Position numbers and translations under genes: made by a program. A stretch of DNA of 64,000 nucleotides from the NCBI RefSeq assembly GCF_029318685.1, contig NZ_CP119677.1, positions 310,001 to 374,000 on the forward strand, given 5' to 3'. Numbering within the stretch: position 1 is the first letter of the stretch; every line of letters begins with the position of its first letter. Source of the stretch: Ruminiclostridium papyrosolvens DSM 2782 (GTDB taxonomy: Bacteria; Bacillota; Clostridia; Acetivibrionales; DSM-1351). Below are positions 1 to 8,442 of the stretch, piece after piece. The notes under the pieces are model-generated. The model was not told where the DNA came from, made no database searches, and was given only the letters and a program-made list of their open reading frames with translations.

Positions 1-2
1 AA

Positions 3-761
3 ACAGTAGATGGACTGAATTCACTAATCGGGGAGTATGTTAAGAATGATGCAACGGCATTTTTTTCATATGACAAGTATACCGCCGGTACAGCTATGCT
101 GAAAGAATTTGGCAAGCTAAGAGCAGAAAGTATTCAGGGACAACTTGACGGAAGTATTCCATCGACTACCCAAGCACAGTCAAAGGCCTCTGACAAGTTA
201 ATAGATGCATCTGCAATAAACCTTTCGGTTATGGGGACGCAAGGTGGCGGTGGCAGAATGGGTAAAGACGGTGAAAATCAACCGCAGCAAGAACAGCAAC
301 AAGGTAATAATCAAAGGCCCCGGGAAGGTGTGGATTCAGCACAGGGAAACCAGCAGCAAGGCAAGGAACAAATGCCGCAGGGAGGCATGGAACCGCCTCA
401 AGACAACCAACAACAGGGGGGCGGTCAGGGCTTCGGGGATATGCCTGACAGGGATGTGATGATGCAGGCCATGAAGATAATACAATCTGCCAACGGAAAA
501 GATTTGACTGAGCAACAGCTACAGCAGTTAAAAGCACTTGGAATGACTGACGAACAGATAAAATTTGTCCAGAATATGCCCTTTGGAAACGGAGAAATGA
601 GGGAAGGAAGATTTCCGGAACAAAAAAGCAAAAATGATATAAAAATGCAGTCAGTGACACAAATATCGGTAGAGGATGCTGTAATACTGGGAGTGTGCAT
701 GGTATTTATGTCAGTAGGAATGCTGTTTGTCGCAAAATTCAGACGTAGAAAAAGCAGTTGA
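3..761 (+). CDS. CotH-like kinase family protein, C-terminal part (5' truncated)
   Basis: The reading frame is open from base 3, so the gene begins outside the window; the ATG at 96 is probably internal. The visible start (YDKYTAGTAML, then LRAESIQGQLDG) matches what I recall of the C-terminal end of CotH-family proteins, which are atypical protein kinases first described as spore coat proteins. It is followed by a low-complexity Gln/Gly/Pro stretch, a short helical segment rich in Gln and Leu, and one C-terminal membrane helix (VEDAVILGVCMVFMSVG) ending in a basic RRRKSS tail. The tail anchor suggests display at a membrane rather than a soluble coat protein. The catalytic residues lie upstream and cannot be checked. 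The family call rests on partial sequence. Confidence 0.7.
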   Translation, partial: TVDGLNSLIGEYVKNDATAFFSYDKYTAGTAMLKEFGKLRAESIQGQLDGSIPSTTQAQSKASDKLIDASAINLSVMGTQGGGGRMGKDGENQPQQEQQQGNNQRPREGVDSAQGNQQQGKEQMPQGGMEPPQDNQQQGGGQGFGDMPDRDVMMQAMKIIQSANGKDLTEQQLQQLKALGMTDEQIKFVQNMPFGNGEMREGRFPEQKSKNDIKMQSVTQISVEDAVILGVCMVFMSVGMLFVAKFRRRKSS

Positions 762-824
762 TAAATATATCTGACTAAAATGAGAAAGCTATATAAAACA
801 AGGTTTTTAGACTGTTTCCAAGAG

Positions 825-853
825 TTGACACTAAATATGCTTTTTAGTATATT
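825..853 (+). promoter_or_regulatory. Sigma-A type promoter for the CBS-domain transporter
   Basis: TTGACA at 825-830, a 17-nt spacer and TATATT at 848-853, about 60 bp upstream of the proposed TTG start at 915. The -35 is perfect and the -10 has one mismatch. Confidence 0.7.
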
Positions 854-914
854 AGCTTTATACGAGACGGTTGCGTAAATAAACTTTGCATATATGGCGT
901 GGAGGTTGGATTAC

Positions 915-2219
915 TTGTTAACTAAAGTTTTACTGCTTGTGGTTCTTGTACTGTTAAATGCATTTTTTTCGGGATCTGAGATTGCCCTCATATCTTTGAA
1001 TGACAAAATAATTAAGAAGCAGGCAGAAGAGGGAGATAAAAAAGCAAAACAGCTCTATAGCTTTCTTAGTGAGCCCAGCAGATTTTTGGCAACCATTCAG
1101 ATAGGTATAACATTGGCTGGTTTTCTTGCAAGTGCATTTGCGACGGAAAGTTTTGTGGATGACTTAACAGGATTATTAGTAAAGACCGGGTTGCCGGTTG
1201 CTGAATCAGTTATCAGGAGTGTTTCACTTGTAGTGATTACCATAATTCTTTCCTATTTTACATTAGTTTTCGGTGAATTGATACCTAAGAGATTAGCGAT
1301 GCAAAAGGCTGAGTTTTTGGCCAACATAGCTGTAGGTCCATTGATGTTTTTATCACGTGTTACAAATCCTTTTGTAAGATTTCTGACGGTTTCAACAAAC
1401 TTCTTTATTAAGCTTTTTGGTGGAAATCCCGCAGGCGGGGACGATGAAAAAGTAACCGAGGAAGAAATCAGGATGATGATGGAAGTCGGTGAAGAAAGAG
1501 GAGTTATTCAGGATTCTGAGAAGGAAATGATAGACAACATATTCGAGTTTGATAATAAACATGTTTCTGAGATAATGACCCATCGTACCGATATAGACGG
1601 TATTCCTGTGGATTCAGACCTTGAATATGTTTTATACGTCATGAACCGTGACAAATATACCAGAGTTCCTGTTTATAGTGAAAACTTGGATAATATAGTG
1701 GGCATACTGCATGTAAAGGACTTATTGGAGTACACCCAAAATAACGCGAAGGATTTTAGTCTGGAGAAAATTACAAGAAGTGCCTACTTTGTTCCTGAAT
1801 CAAAGAGAACTGACGAGTTATTCAAAGAAATGCAGAAGAACAAGGTTCATTTGGCGGTTGTAATAGATGAGTACGGCGGTACAGCAGGGATTGTTACAAT
1901 AGAAGATTTACTTGAAGAAATAGTTGGAAATATTTTTGACGAATACGATATAGAACAAAAAGATATTGAATATCTTGAGAATGATACTTATGTTTTCGAT
2001 GGTGCCATAAGTCTTGACAGGGTTGAGGAAGTATTGGACGAAGAGCTTCCCGTGGACGATTTTGATACCTTGGGAGGTTTTATTCTAAAACTTCTGGGCC
2101 GAATACCAAAGGTTGACGAGAAACCTGTTGTTCAATATGAAAATATAGTTTTCAGAGTAACCGAAATGGAAGGTATGAGAATAGCAAAGGTACAGGCAAG
2201 TAAAAAGGAAAATGTATAA
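915..2219 (+). CDS. CNNM/CorC-type membrane protein with DUF21 and CBS domains (hemolysin-family transporter)
   Basis: Integral membrane protein of the family that includes CorC, TlyC and the CNNM magnesium transporters; members are linked to Mg2+ or other divalent-cation efflux. The N-terminal DUF21 core (about residues 1-180) has several hydrophobic helices and the usual FSGSEIALIS motif near the N terminus. A CBS pair follows (roughly residues 210-330, with MTHRTDID and GTAGIVTIEDLLEEI), then a C-terminal CorC_HlyC domain. A longer start exists at ATG 894, but GGAGG at 901-905 sits 9 nt before the in-frame TTG at 915, which I prefer; it gives 434 aa. A sigma-A promoter precedes it and a terminator follows. 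The exact substrate cannot be read from sequence. Confidence 0.88.
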   Translation: MLTKVLLLVVLVLLNAFFSGSEIALISLNDKIIKKQAEEGDKKAKQLYSFLSEPSRFLATIQIGITLAGFLASAFATESFVDDLTGLLVKTGLPVAESVIRSVSLVVITIILSYFTLVFGELIPKRLAMQKAEFLANIAVGPLMFLSRVTNPFVRFLTVSTNFFIKLFGGNPAGGDDEKVTEEEIRMMMEVGEERGVIQDSEKEMIDNIFEFDNKHVSEIMTHRTDIDGIPVDSDLEYVLYVMNRDKYTRVPVYSENLDNIVGILHVKDLLEYTQNNAKDFSLEKITRSAYFVPESKRTDELFKEMQKNKVHLAVVIDEYGGTAGIVTIEDLLEEIVGNIFDEYDIEQKDIEYLENDTYVFDGAISLDRVEEVLDEELPVDDFDTLGGFILKLLGRIPKVDEKPVVQYENIVFRVTEMEGMRIAKVQASKKENV

Positions 2220-2233
2220 AAAAGAGTTACCAG

Positions 2234-2276
2234 ACTGTCTCACAATGACAATTAACCTTGTTGAGGCAGTTTTTTT
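2234..2276 (+). terminator. Rho-independent terminator
   Basis: ACTGTCTCA pairs imperfectly with TTGAGGCAGT around an AT-rich loop and is followed by seven T's. It closes the transporter gene. Confidence 0.7.
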
Positions 2277-2349
2277 ATGCCTTTATTAAATAATTTAATA
2301 TACATATCAAAAATATTAATAAATAAATTAAAAAAATTAAAAAATAATA

Positions 2350-2378
2350 TTGACATTATATGAGAATGAGCATAATAT
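2350..2378 (+). promoter_or_regulatory. Sigma-A type promoter for the DUF2089/DUF4097 pair
   Basis: TTGACA at 2350-2355, a 17-nt spacer and TAATAT at 2373-2378, inside a very AT-rich 200-bp stretch with repeated ATTAAT words on both sides of the -10. The repeated words could be operator half-sites, but nothing proves this. Confidence 0.65.
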
Positions 2379-2499
2379 ATTAATATAAGATTAATAATAT
2401 TAATTGACGGATTAAAAAAATTAATTAATTGTCTGGGAAAATTAACTTTGGCAAATATAAGCAAGATTTATAACTTTATTAAATTCAAGAGGTGATTTT

Positions 2500-2868
2500 A
2501 TGGCAAGAGAAGCTATCGGCAAATGCCCGGTCTGCGGAAATGAGACTGAAGTAACAAGGATAACATGTAACAGCTGTGATACTGTTATAGAAGGGCATTT
2601 TAAACTATGCAAGTTCTGCAAACTCACAAATGATCAAAGAACATTTTTAGACGTATTCATAAAGTGCAGAGGAAATATAAAGGAAGTTGAAAAAGAGCTG
2701 GGCGTTTCATATCCCACAGTAAAGAATAAGCTGGAAGATGTAGCGGCCGCACTTGGACATAAAGGTGAACCGCAACCTGAAGTTCCGGGTAGAAAGAAGG
2801 AAATACTTGATAAGCTTAACAGCGGAGAAATTAGTGTTGAAGAAGCAATTGAACTGATGAAGGAATAA
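2500..2868 (+). CDS. DUF2089 family protein (zinc ribbon plus helix-turn-helix)
   Basis: A 122-aa protein. Residues 9-43 hold four CxxC pairs (CPVC, CNSC, CKFC and nearby Cys), which look like a metal-binding ribbon. They are followed by a helix-turn-helix-like segment (NIKEVEKELGVSYPTVKNKL) typical of DUF2089. The C-terminal 25 residues (LNSGEISVEEAIELMK) form a short amphipathic SHOCT-like motif that also occurs at the N terminus of the next gene. DUF2089 proteins are presumed DNA-binding regulators; here it may control the DUF4097 neighbour 36 bp downstream, in the same transcript. An SD (AGAGGTGA) precedes the ATG. The family call is firm; the regulatory role is inferred. Confidence 0.85.
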   Translation: MAREAIGKCPVCGNETEVTRITCNSCDTVIEGHFKLCKFCKLTNDQRTFLDVFIKCRGNIKEVEKELGVSYPTVKNKLEDVAAALGHKGEPQPEVPGRKKEILDKLNSGEISVEEAIELMKE

Positions 2869-2904
2869 CATTTTTCTATCTGAATTTTAGGAGGGATTTA
2901 AATA

Positions 2905-4107
2905 ATGTCTATAAGTGAAGAAAAATTATTAATACTAACGATGCTTGAAGAAAAGAAAATCACAAGCGAAGAGGCTGCAAAATTGTTGGCAGCACTTGAT
3001 GCAAAGGCAGAACAAGAATCTGCTAATGGATTTAAAGGTAATCAAAAGGCAAACGGCTTTACAGAAGAGGCTGCAAAAGTAAGAGATAAGGTTAATGAGT
3101 GGAAAAAAGGCTTTAAGAACAATTATAATCAGGCTGATTTTGATAATATGATTGATGATTTTGCAAATAAGGCTGAAAAAATCGGTAAAAACGTTGCTTC
3201 AACAACATTTGGAATTGTAGACAAGGTAATAGATTATGTTGGAAGTTTTGTAGATACAAATTCCTTTAATGTTTTCGGAAGCTGTCAAACGGTTCAAAAG
3301 AACTTTGAGGTATACCCTTCCGAAGATGCAACCTTTGACATATCGGGAGTAAATGGGGCAATTACAATAAAGAAGCATCTGGATTCAAAGATTGTTATTA
3401 TATCAAGAATTAAAAGCTCAGCACCGGACGGAGAAGGAGTTGTTACATTTTCTGATGATCCTTCCAATATTTCAATAAAGGTTAACAGTACCGCTTTCAA
3501 TGTTAGTGTATCCCATGAAATATTTATTCCTGACATTAAGTTCAAAAAAATAGCTATTCAGAATTCAAATGGTAAAATCTATATTGAAGATTCAATTTCT
3601 GAAGAAATTACAGCTGTTACAAAAAATGCACATATTGAGCTAATGGGAGTCAATAGTGACAATATTTCCGTAAACACAAAAAATGGCAGGATTCAGTTGA
3701 ATTACATTATCGGAGAAACCATTGATATAAATACCTCAAATGCTGTTATAGATATAAAACACATAAAAGCAAAATCTGTTAATGCAGTTACAAAGAACGG
3801 CAGAATTAGTATAGAAAACGCCCAGAATGTTGATGGGGAAACTGATATGGATATGTACCTCAAAACCTCAAATGGAGGCATAAAGGTGAATATGAATGAT
3901 ATGGACAGCAGGGTTTACAAAGTTAAGGCCCATGCAACCAATGGAACTATCAACTTGTTGGTTCCGGAAATTCTATATCATAATGTTAATCGTCAGGGCA
4001 CAGGCGGAAGCTTTATTGAAGCGGAAAGCAAAAATTATGAGTCCGGGCTATGCAAGGTTAATATAATCGCAGAAACCATGAACGGACAGGTAGAAATAGT
4101 AAAGTAG
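2905..4107 (+). CDS. DUF4097 beta-strand repeat protein with N-terminal SHOCT-like motif
   Basis: A 400-aa protein without signal peptide or obvious membrane helix. Residues 5-30 (LLILTMLEEKKITSEEAAKL) carry the same short helical motif as the C terminus of the preceding DUF2089 protein. After a charged linker and an amphipathic region, residues about 130-400 consist of repeated beta strands with T(K/S)NG and NTKNGR turns (VTKNAHI, NTKNGRI, NTSNAVI, VTKNGRI, KTSNGGI, HATNGTI). This is the DUF4097 pattern, a parallel beta-helix/adhesin-like fold often found beside envelope-stress regulators such as LiaFSR or PspC genes. The SD is GGAGGG. Function is unknown; envelope-stress sensing together with the neighbour is a guess from context. 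Confidence 0.85.
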   Translation: MSISEEKLLILTMLEEKKITSEEAAKLLAALDAKAEQESANGFKGNQKANGFTEEAAKVRDKVNEWKKGFKNNYNQADFDNMIDDFANKAEKIGKNVASTTFGIVDKVIDYVGSFVDTNSFNVFGSCQTVQKNFEVYPSEDATFDISGVNGAITIKKHLDSKIVIISRIKSSAPDGEGVVTFSDDPSNISIKVNSTAFNVSVSHEIFIPDIKFKKIAIQNSNGKIYIEDSISEEITAVTKNAHIELMGVNSDNISVNTKNGRIQLNYIIGETIDINTSNAVIDIKHIKAKSVNAVTKNGRISIENAQNVDGETDMDMYLKTSNGGIKVNMNDMDSRVYKVKAHATNGTINLLVPEILYHNVNRQGTGGSFIEAESKNYESGLCKVNIIAETMNGQVEIVK

Positions 4108-4163
4108 TATAAACCACCACCATAAACATACCTACACTTTAAAATAGATATCTTCCACCAAGA

Positions 4164-4204
4164 TAAACAGTCTGAAAGTAAGCTTTTCAGACTGTTTATT
4201 TTTT
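4164..4204 (+). terminator. Rho-independent terminator
   Basis: TAAACAGTCTGAAA (4164-4177) pairs with TTTTCAGACTGTTTA (4184-4198) and is followed by T's. Confidence 0.85.
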
Positions 4205-4268
4205 GTAGATTAAATTAATTGTTCATGATATAATATTGAATTGCGTATGGAATTTTACTGTGTATTCA

Positions 4269-4296
4269 GCTAATATGCATATTAATGTATATTAGC
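4269..4296 (+). repeat. 28-bp imperfect palindrome in the prfA leader
   Basis: A 12-bp arm (4269-4280) and its complement (4285-4296) with one G-T mismatch surround the 4-nt loop ATTA. It lies about 70 bp before prfA and has no T-run, so it is more like an operator or leader hairpin than a terminator. Confidence 0.55.
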
Positions 4297-4362
4297 CAAT
4301 TTATATATAAAACTATTACTTGAAAGCCAAAAAATAGAAACTGTTGTTTTACGGAGGAATTT

Positions 4363-5442
4363 ATGTTTGACAAACTTCAGGCTGCAGAAGACAGATACGA
4401 GGAGATAAGCCACAAGCTTAGTGACCCCGATGTCATTAACAACCAGGATGAGTATAAAAAATATATGAAAGAGTATTCCGATTTAGAAGAAATCGTTCAG
4501 AAGTACAGGGAATACACAAAAGTATCAAAAGAAATTGAAGAGGCAAGAGAGCTTCTTGACCAGACTTTGGATAAGGACTTTAGGGAAATGGTTCAGCAGG
4601 AGTTTCAGGAAGCTCAGGAAAAACTTGAGGTAATAAAGAGACAGTTGAAAATATTAATTGTCCCCAAAGACCCCAATGATGATAAAAACGTTATTGTTGA
4701 AATTCGTGGTGGTGCAGGCGGTGAAGAAGCAGCACTCTTTGCAGGAGTACTTTTCAGAGCCATGACAAAGTATGCCGAAAAAAAACGTTGGAAGTATGAA
4801 ATTATGGACTCCAATCCTACCGAACTTGGAGGGTTCAAGGAAGTTGTGTTTTCTATAGAAGGAAAAGGTGCGTACAGCAGGCTTAAATTTGAAAGCGGTG
4901 TACACAGGGTTCAGAGAGTACCTTCTACAGAATCAAGCGGACGTATTCATACATCAACAATAACTGTTGCCGTTTTGCCGGAGGTTGAAGAAGTTGATGT
5001 GGATATCAATCCAAATGATTTAAGGATAGACACCTACAGGGCCAGCGGTGCAGGAGGACAGCATATTAACAAGACTGATTCTGCAATAAGAATAACCCAT
5101 ATGCCTTCAGGAATAGTCGTAAGCTGTCAGGATGAACGCTCACAGCACAAAAACAAAGATAGGGCAATGAAGATACTTCGTTCAAAACTTTACGAAATAG
5201 CTCAGGAACAGCAAATAAACGAAGTTGCTCAGGATAGAAAGAGTCAGGTCGGAACAGGTGACAGAAGTGAAAGAATCAGAACCTACAACTATCCTCAGGG
5301 TCGAGTAACCGACCATCGTATCAATCTTACACTGTACAAGCTGGAGCAGGTACTTGACGGAGATCTTGACGAACTGATAGATGCTCTCATAACTACAGAC
5401 CAATCCGAGAAGCTCGGAAGCGGTGCTGATGATGAGGATTAA
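4363..5442 (+). CDS. prfA: Peptide chain release factor 1 (RF1)
   Basis: RF1 recognises UAA and UAG stop codons in the A site and triggers peptidyl-tRNA hydrolysis. The 359-aa length is normal. The GGQ loop is present as [13 protein letters not shown] at about residues 226-238, and the stop-codon recognition tripeptide of RF1 (PxT) is PST in [13 protein letters not shown]. The N-terminal coiled-coil domain and the C-terminal [16 protein letters not shown] block are intact. The SD ACGGAGG fits the ATG. In many Firmicutes prfA is followed by prmC, which methylates the GGQ glutamine; here the next gene is a ZIP transporter, so prmC must lie elsewhere. Confidence 0.97.
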   Translation: MFDKLQAAEDRYEEISHKLSDPDVINNQDEYKKYMKEYSDLEEIVQKYREYTKVSKEIEEARELLDQTLDKDFREMVQQEFQEAQEKLEVIKRQLKILIVPKDPNDDKNVIVEIRGGAGGEEAALFAGVLFRAMTKYAEKKRWKYEIMDSNPTELGGFKEVVFSIEGKGAYSRLKFESGVHRVQRVPSTESSGRIHTSTITVAVLPEVEEVDVDINPNDLRIDTYRASGAGGQHINKTDSAIRITHMPSGIVVSCQDERSQHKNKDRAMKILRSKLYEIAQEQQINEVAQDRKSQVGTGDRSERIRTYNYPQGRVTDHRINLTLYKLEQVLDGDLDELIDALITTDQSEKLGSGADDED

Positions 5443-5472
5443 GAATTTCAAACAAAAAAGCAGGACAATTTA

Positions 5473-5525
5473 ATACTATTCCACACCTAGAAGGAATAGT
5501 ATGTTTAGTAGACATACTATTTTTG
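5473..5525 (+). promoter_or_regulatory. Mutually exclusive hairpins (attenuator-like) before the ZIP gene
   Basis: Three arms overlap. ATACTATTCC (5473-5482) pairs perfectly with GGAATAGTAT (5493-5502). Part of that second arm, ATAGTATGT (5496-5504), also pairs perfectly with ACATACTAT (5512-5520), which is followed directly by TTTTT. The second hairpin looks like a terminator and the first like an anti-terminator. The proposed GTG start lies 15 nt after the T-run. Confidence 0.5.
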
Positions 5526-5539
5526 AAAGAGGAATTAAT

Positions 5540-6283
5540 GTGGAACATATTTTGAAGATAACATTTATAGGCTTGATATCAGGCATTACCGGAACGGGTA
5601 TTGGCGGGTTGATAGCCTTTTTTGTGGATAAAAGGATAAGTAACAGGCTGCTTAGCTCTATTTTAGAATTTTCAGCAGGACTGATGACTGCTGTAGTATG
5701 TTTTGAGCTTGTGCCGGAAGCCTTTGAAATTGCCGGCCTGAATTTGACCATAATAGGAATAGGTCTGGGAATACTGATTGTAATGATTCTTGATGATATG
5801 GTAAAAAGAATTGATAGTGTAAAAAATACAAAAGGCAACTCCGGTTTGCTTCGAGCAGGAATACTGGTATCGGTGGGTCTTGCACTCCATAACCTGCCCG
5901 AAGGTTTTGCCGTTGGTTCGGGCTTTGAAGCTTCTGTAGAACTGGGGCTTACTCTTACTGTTATAATTGCAATTCATGATGTACCCGAAGGTATTGCAAT
6001 GGCACTTCCTATGAAACTAGGAGGGTTTTCAGCCAAAAAGGCTTTTTTGCTGACTGTACTTTCAGGGGTGCCAATGGGCTTGGGAGCATTTATCGGAGCG
6101 GTTCTGGGTCATGTCTCTCAGCAATTTATTGCTCTGTGCCTTGGATTTGCGGGTGGAGCAATGCTGTATGTGGTCTTTGGTGAACTTATCCCTGAATCAA
6201 AGAGGATTTACCTGGGGAGAATGTCATCGGTAGGCAATATATTGGGAATAGTATGTGGTATAATAGTAACGATGCTCAATTAG
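5540..6283 (+). CDS. ZIP family divalent metal transporter
   Basis: Membrane protein of about 8 helices that would import Zn2+ or another divalent metal. The two signature metal-site motifs of ZIP transporters are present: HNLPEGFAVG in the fourth helix and HDVPEGIAM in the fifth. The ORF is open from ATG 5501, but that codon sits inside a hairpin arm; GTG 5540 has SD AGAGGA at 5527-5532 with 7-nt spacing and begins the protein at the first membrane segment, giving 247 aa. It occupies the place where B. subtilis has the manganese exporter mntP (ywlD), so a metal-homeostasis gene is kept at this spot in a different family. Expression may be attenuated by the hairpins just upstream. Confidence 0.9.
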   Translation: MEHILKITFIGLISGITGTGIGGLIAFFVDKRISNRLLSSILEFSAGLMTAVVCFELVPEAFEIAGLNLTIIGIGLGILIVMILDDMVKRIDSVKNTKGNSGLLRAGILVSVGLALHNLPEGFAVGSGFEASVELGLTLTVIIAIHDVPEGIAMALPMKLGGFSAKKAFLLTVLSGVPMGLGAFIGAVLGHVSQQFIALCLGFAGGAMLYVVFGELIPESKRIYLGRMSSVGNILGIVCGIIVTMLN

Positions 6284-6311
6284 CACCAAAACCATATTAG
6301 AGGTGAAATGT

Positions 6312-7376
6312 TTGAAAACAAAGGTTATTAAAATAGATGCAGAAAATATAGACAAAATTGCATTAGAACCGGCTGCAGAAGCGTTAAAAGAGGGCATGAC
6401 CGTGGCTTTCCCAACAGAGACTGTGTATGGGTTGGGAGCCAATGCCCTTGACGGAGCAGCTGTGAGCAAAATATTCAAGGCTAAGGGAAGGCCTTCCGAT
6501 AATCCTCTTATAGTACATATAGCAGACAGGGAGAAAGTTTCGGAGCTGACTTCCTTTATCCCTGCCAAAGCAGTTGCATTAATGGACAAGCTTTGGCCCG
6601 GGCCTCTTACCCTTGTAATGAAAAAAAGCTCTGCTATTCCAAGAGAGATAACAGCAGGACTGGATACGGTTGCCATAAGAATGCCGGGACACCCTGTTGC
6701 CCTTGAACTAATAAGGCTGGCAGGAATTCCTGTTGCCGCCCCGAGTGCAAATGTTTCAGGTAAGCCGAGTCCCACTACTGCACGGCATGTGCTGGATGAT
6801 CTGGAAGGGAAAATAGAAATAATAGTGGATGCAGGCAGTTCCAGTGTAGGACTTGAATCCACAGTGCTTGATGTTTCAGTAGACCCTCCTGTTCTTTTAA
6901 GGCCGGGAGGAATAACCCCACGCCAAATAGAAGAAATTATAGGACAGATAGACATTGATAAGACCATTATGGGGAAAGTTACTGCGGATAATGTGCCAAA
7001 GTCACCTGGGATGAAGTACAAGCACTATTCACCCAAGGCCCATGTTATTATAGTTGAAAGCAATGATATGGACAAGCAGACTGAAGTAGTGTGTCGTTTA
7101 GCTGAAAAGTATATAAAGGAAGACAAAAAAGTAGGAGTATGCTCTACGGACCAGACCTTTGACAGGTATAAACTCTTTGAGACCATATCCATGGGGGACA
7201 GAAATCACCCTGAAACTATTGCATCCAGCCTGTTTTCAATTTTAAGAGAGTTTGATGACAGAGAGGTGGATATTATTCTGGCAGAAGCTGTTGATCAAAA
7301 TGGTGTAGGATTGGCAATAATGAATAGGATGGTAAAAGCAGCCGGATATGATATTGTCAAGGCAGACCTTGTCTAG
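6312..7376 (+). CDS. ywlC: L-threonylcarbamoyladenylate synthase (Sua5/YwlC)
   Basis: Makes threonylcarbamoyl-AMP from Thr, bicarbonate and ATP for the tRNA t6A37 modification. The N-terminal YrdC domain (about residues 10-200) shows FPTETVYGLGANA, KGRPSDNPLIVHI and SANVSGKPSPTTA. The C-terminal extension of about 140 aa is the Sua5 domain, so this is the long form rather than TsaC. The frame is open from GTG 6303, but SD AGAGGTGA (6299-6306) better serves TTG 6312 (354 aa). The gene is 28 bp downstream of the ZIP gene and 20 bp before ywlE, in the same order as the B. subtilis ywl region. Confidence 0.94.
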   Translation: MKTKVIKIDAENIDKIALEPAAEALKEGMTVAFPTETVYGLGANALDGAAVSKIFKAKGRPSDNPLIVHIADREKVSELTSFIPAKAVALMDKLWPGPLTLVMKKSSAIPREITAGLDTVAIRMPGHPVALELIRLAGIPVAAPSANVSGKPSPTTARHVLDDLEGKIEIIVDAGSSSVGLESTVLDVSVDPPVLLRPGGITPRQIEEIIGQIDIDKTIMGKVTADNVPKSPGMKYKHYSPKAHVIIVESNDMDKQTEVVCRLAEKYIKEDKKVGVCSTDQTFDRYKLFETISMGDRNHPETIASSLFSILREFDDREVDIILAEAVDQNGVGLAIMNRMVKAAGYDIVKADLV

Positions 7377-7396
7377 TTTTATTTTGGAGGTTGACA

Positions 7397-7903
7397 ATGA
7401 AGGAAAGTAACTCATTAACGGATTCTCTGAAGATAATATTCGTTTGTACCGGTAATACATGCCGAAGTTGTATGGCAGAAGGATTAATGAAAGAAGCTTT
7501 AAAGGATTTGAAGGATTCCCAGAGAATAATAACAGCCTCAAGGGGAATAAGTGCATTTGACGGTGAGCCCGCCTCAGGACACTCCATAAAGGCACTGAAA
7601 ACCCTGTGGGATATTGATATATCATCTCATCAGGCAAAAATGCTCAGCGACACGGATGCTGAACAGGCGGATTTGATTCTGACAATGACACGACAGCACA
7701 GGGATATCATTAAAAGATTATGCCCCCGGAAAAAAGCTCAGATTTTTACATTAAAAGAGTATGTTTATCCTGATTTAAACCCGGACAGCAGTGCGGCTGA
7801 TATTAGTGATCCATACGGAATGCCATATGGCGTATACGAGGCTTGTGCCAAGGAATTACAGGAATGTATAAAACTACTTTTAAACAAATTGAGTTTTTTT
7901 TGA
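7397..7903 (+). CDS. ywlE: Low molecular weight phosphatase, probable protein arginine phosphatase (YwlE-like)
   Basis: The P-loop near the N terminus reads VCTGNTCRSCMAEG, the CX4-5R signature of LMW phosphatases. A Thr in the second loop position (CTGNTCRS) is the residue that favours phospho-Arg over phospho-Tyr in B. subtilis YwlE, so reversal of McsB arginine phosphorylation is the likely role. The general-acid Asp is in DPYGMPYGVYE near the C terminus. The SD GGAGG is at 7386-7390 and the ATG 6 nt later is preferred over TTG 7391, which abuts it; this gives 168 aa. It lies between ywlC and rpiB, as in B. subtilis. The specificity assignment is inference from one residue and synteny. Confidence 0.88.
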   Translation: MKESNSLTDSLKIIFVCTGNTCRSCMAEGLMKEALKDLKDSQRIITASRGISAFDGEPASGHSIKALKTLWDIDISSHQAKMLSDTDAEQADLILTMTRQHRDIIKRLCPRKKAQIFTLKEYVYPDLNPDSSAADISDPYGMPYGVYEACAKELQECIKLLLNKLSFF

Positions 7904-7982
7904 CATGTAATAATTTATACTATAAAATAATTAAAGATGTGATTATAGTTATAGAATGATTTTGTCAATTTATGGAGGAATT

Positions 7983-8432
7983 ATGATTGCAATTGGAAGT
8001 GACCATGCGGGATATCTGTTAAAAGCAGATATTATAAAGTTTTTGGAGAGCAAGGGACTTGAGGTAAAGGACTTTGGTACAAACTCACCGGATTCAGTTG
8101 ATTATCCTGATTATGGACGAGCTGTGGCAGAGGCTGTAGCCGGTAAAGAATGTGAAAAAGGTATTTTAATATGCGGTACCGGGATTGGCATTTCAATAGC
8201 TGCCAATAAGGTTCCGGGTGCAAGAGCTGCATTGTGTACCGACAGCTATATGGCAAAAATGTGCAAGCAGCACAATGATGCCAATATAATCGCTATAGGC
8301 GAAAGAGTTGTAGGACCGGGACTAGCTCTCGATATAATTGAAACATGGCTGGAAACAGAATTTCTTGGTGGAAGACACCAGAACAGGCTTGAAAAAATTT
8401 CAGACATTGAAAAAAAATATTTGACAAAGTGA
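7983..8432 (+). CDS. rpiB: Ribose 5-phosphate isomerase B
   Basis: Interconverts ribose 5-phosphate and ribulose 5-phosphate. The protein starts [13 protein letters not shown], with [16 protein letters not shown] holding the catalytic Cys and KQHNDANI holding a catalytic His, so it is a complete RpiB/LacAB-family enzyme of 149 aa. An upstream in-frame ATG at 7956 exists, but SD GGAGG (7974-7978) sets the start at 7983. It is followed 10 bp later by upp, so ribose 5-phosphate metabolism and nucleotide salvage appear to be co-transcribed. Confidence 0.95.
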   Translation: MIAIGSDHAGYLLKADIIKFLESKGLEVKDFGTNSPDSVDYPDYGRAVAEAVAGKECEKGILICGTGIGISIAANKVPGARAALCTDSYMAKMCKQHNDANIIAIGERVVGPGLALDIIETWLETEFLGGRHQNRLEKISDIEKKYLTK

Positions 8433-8442
8433 GGAATTTATA

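Noticed and set aside
6224-7021. 265-codon minus-strand frame opposite ywlC
   Set aside because: The plus strand encodes a clear Sua5/YwlC enzyme; the opposite frame has no recognisable motif.
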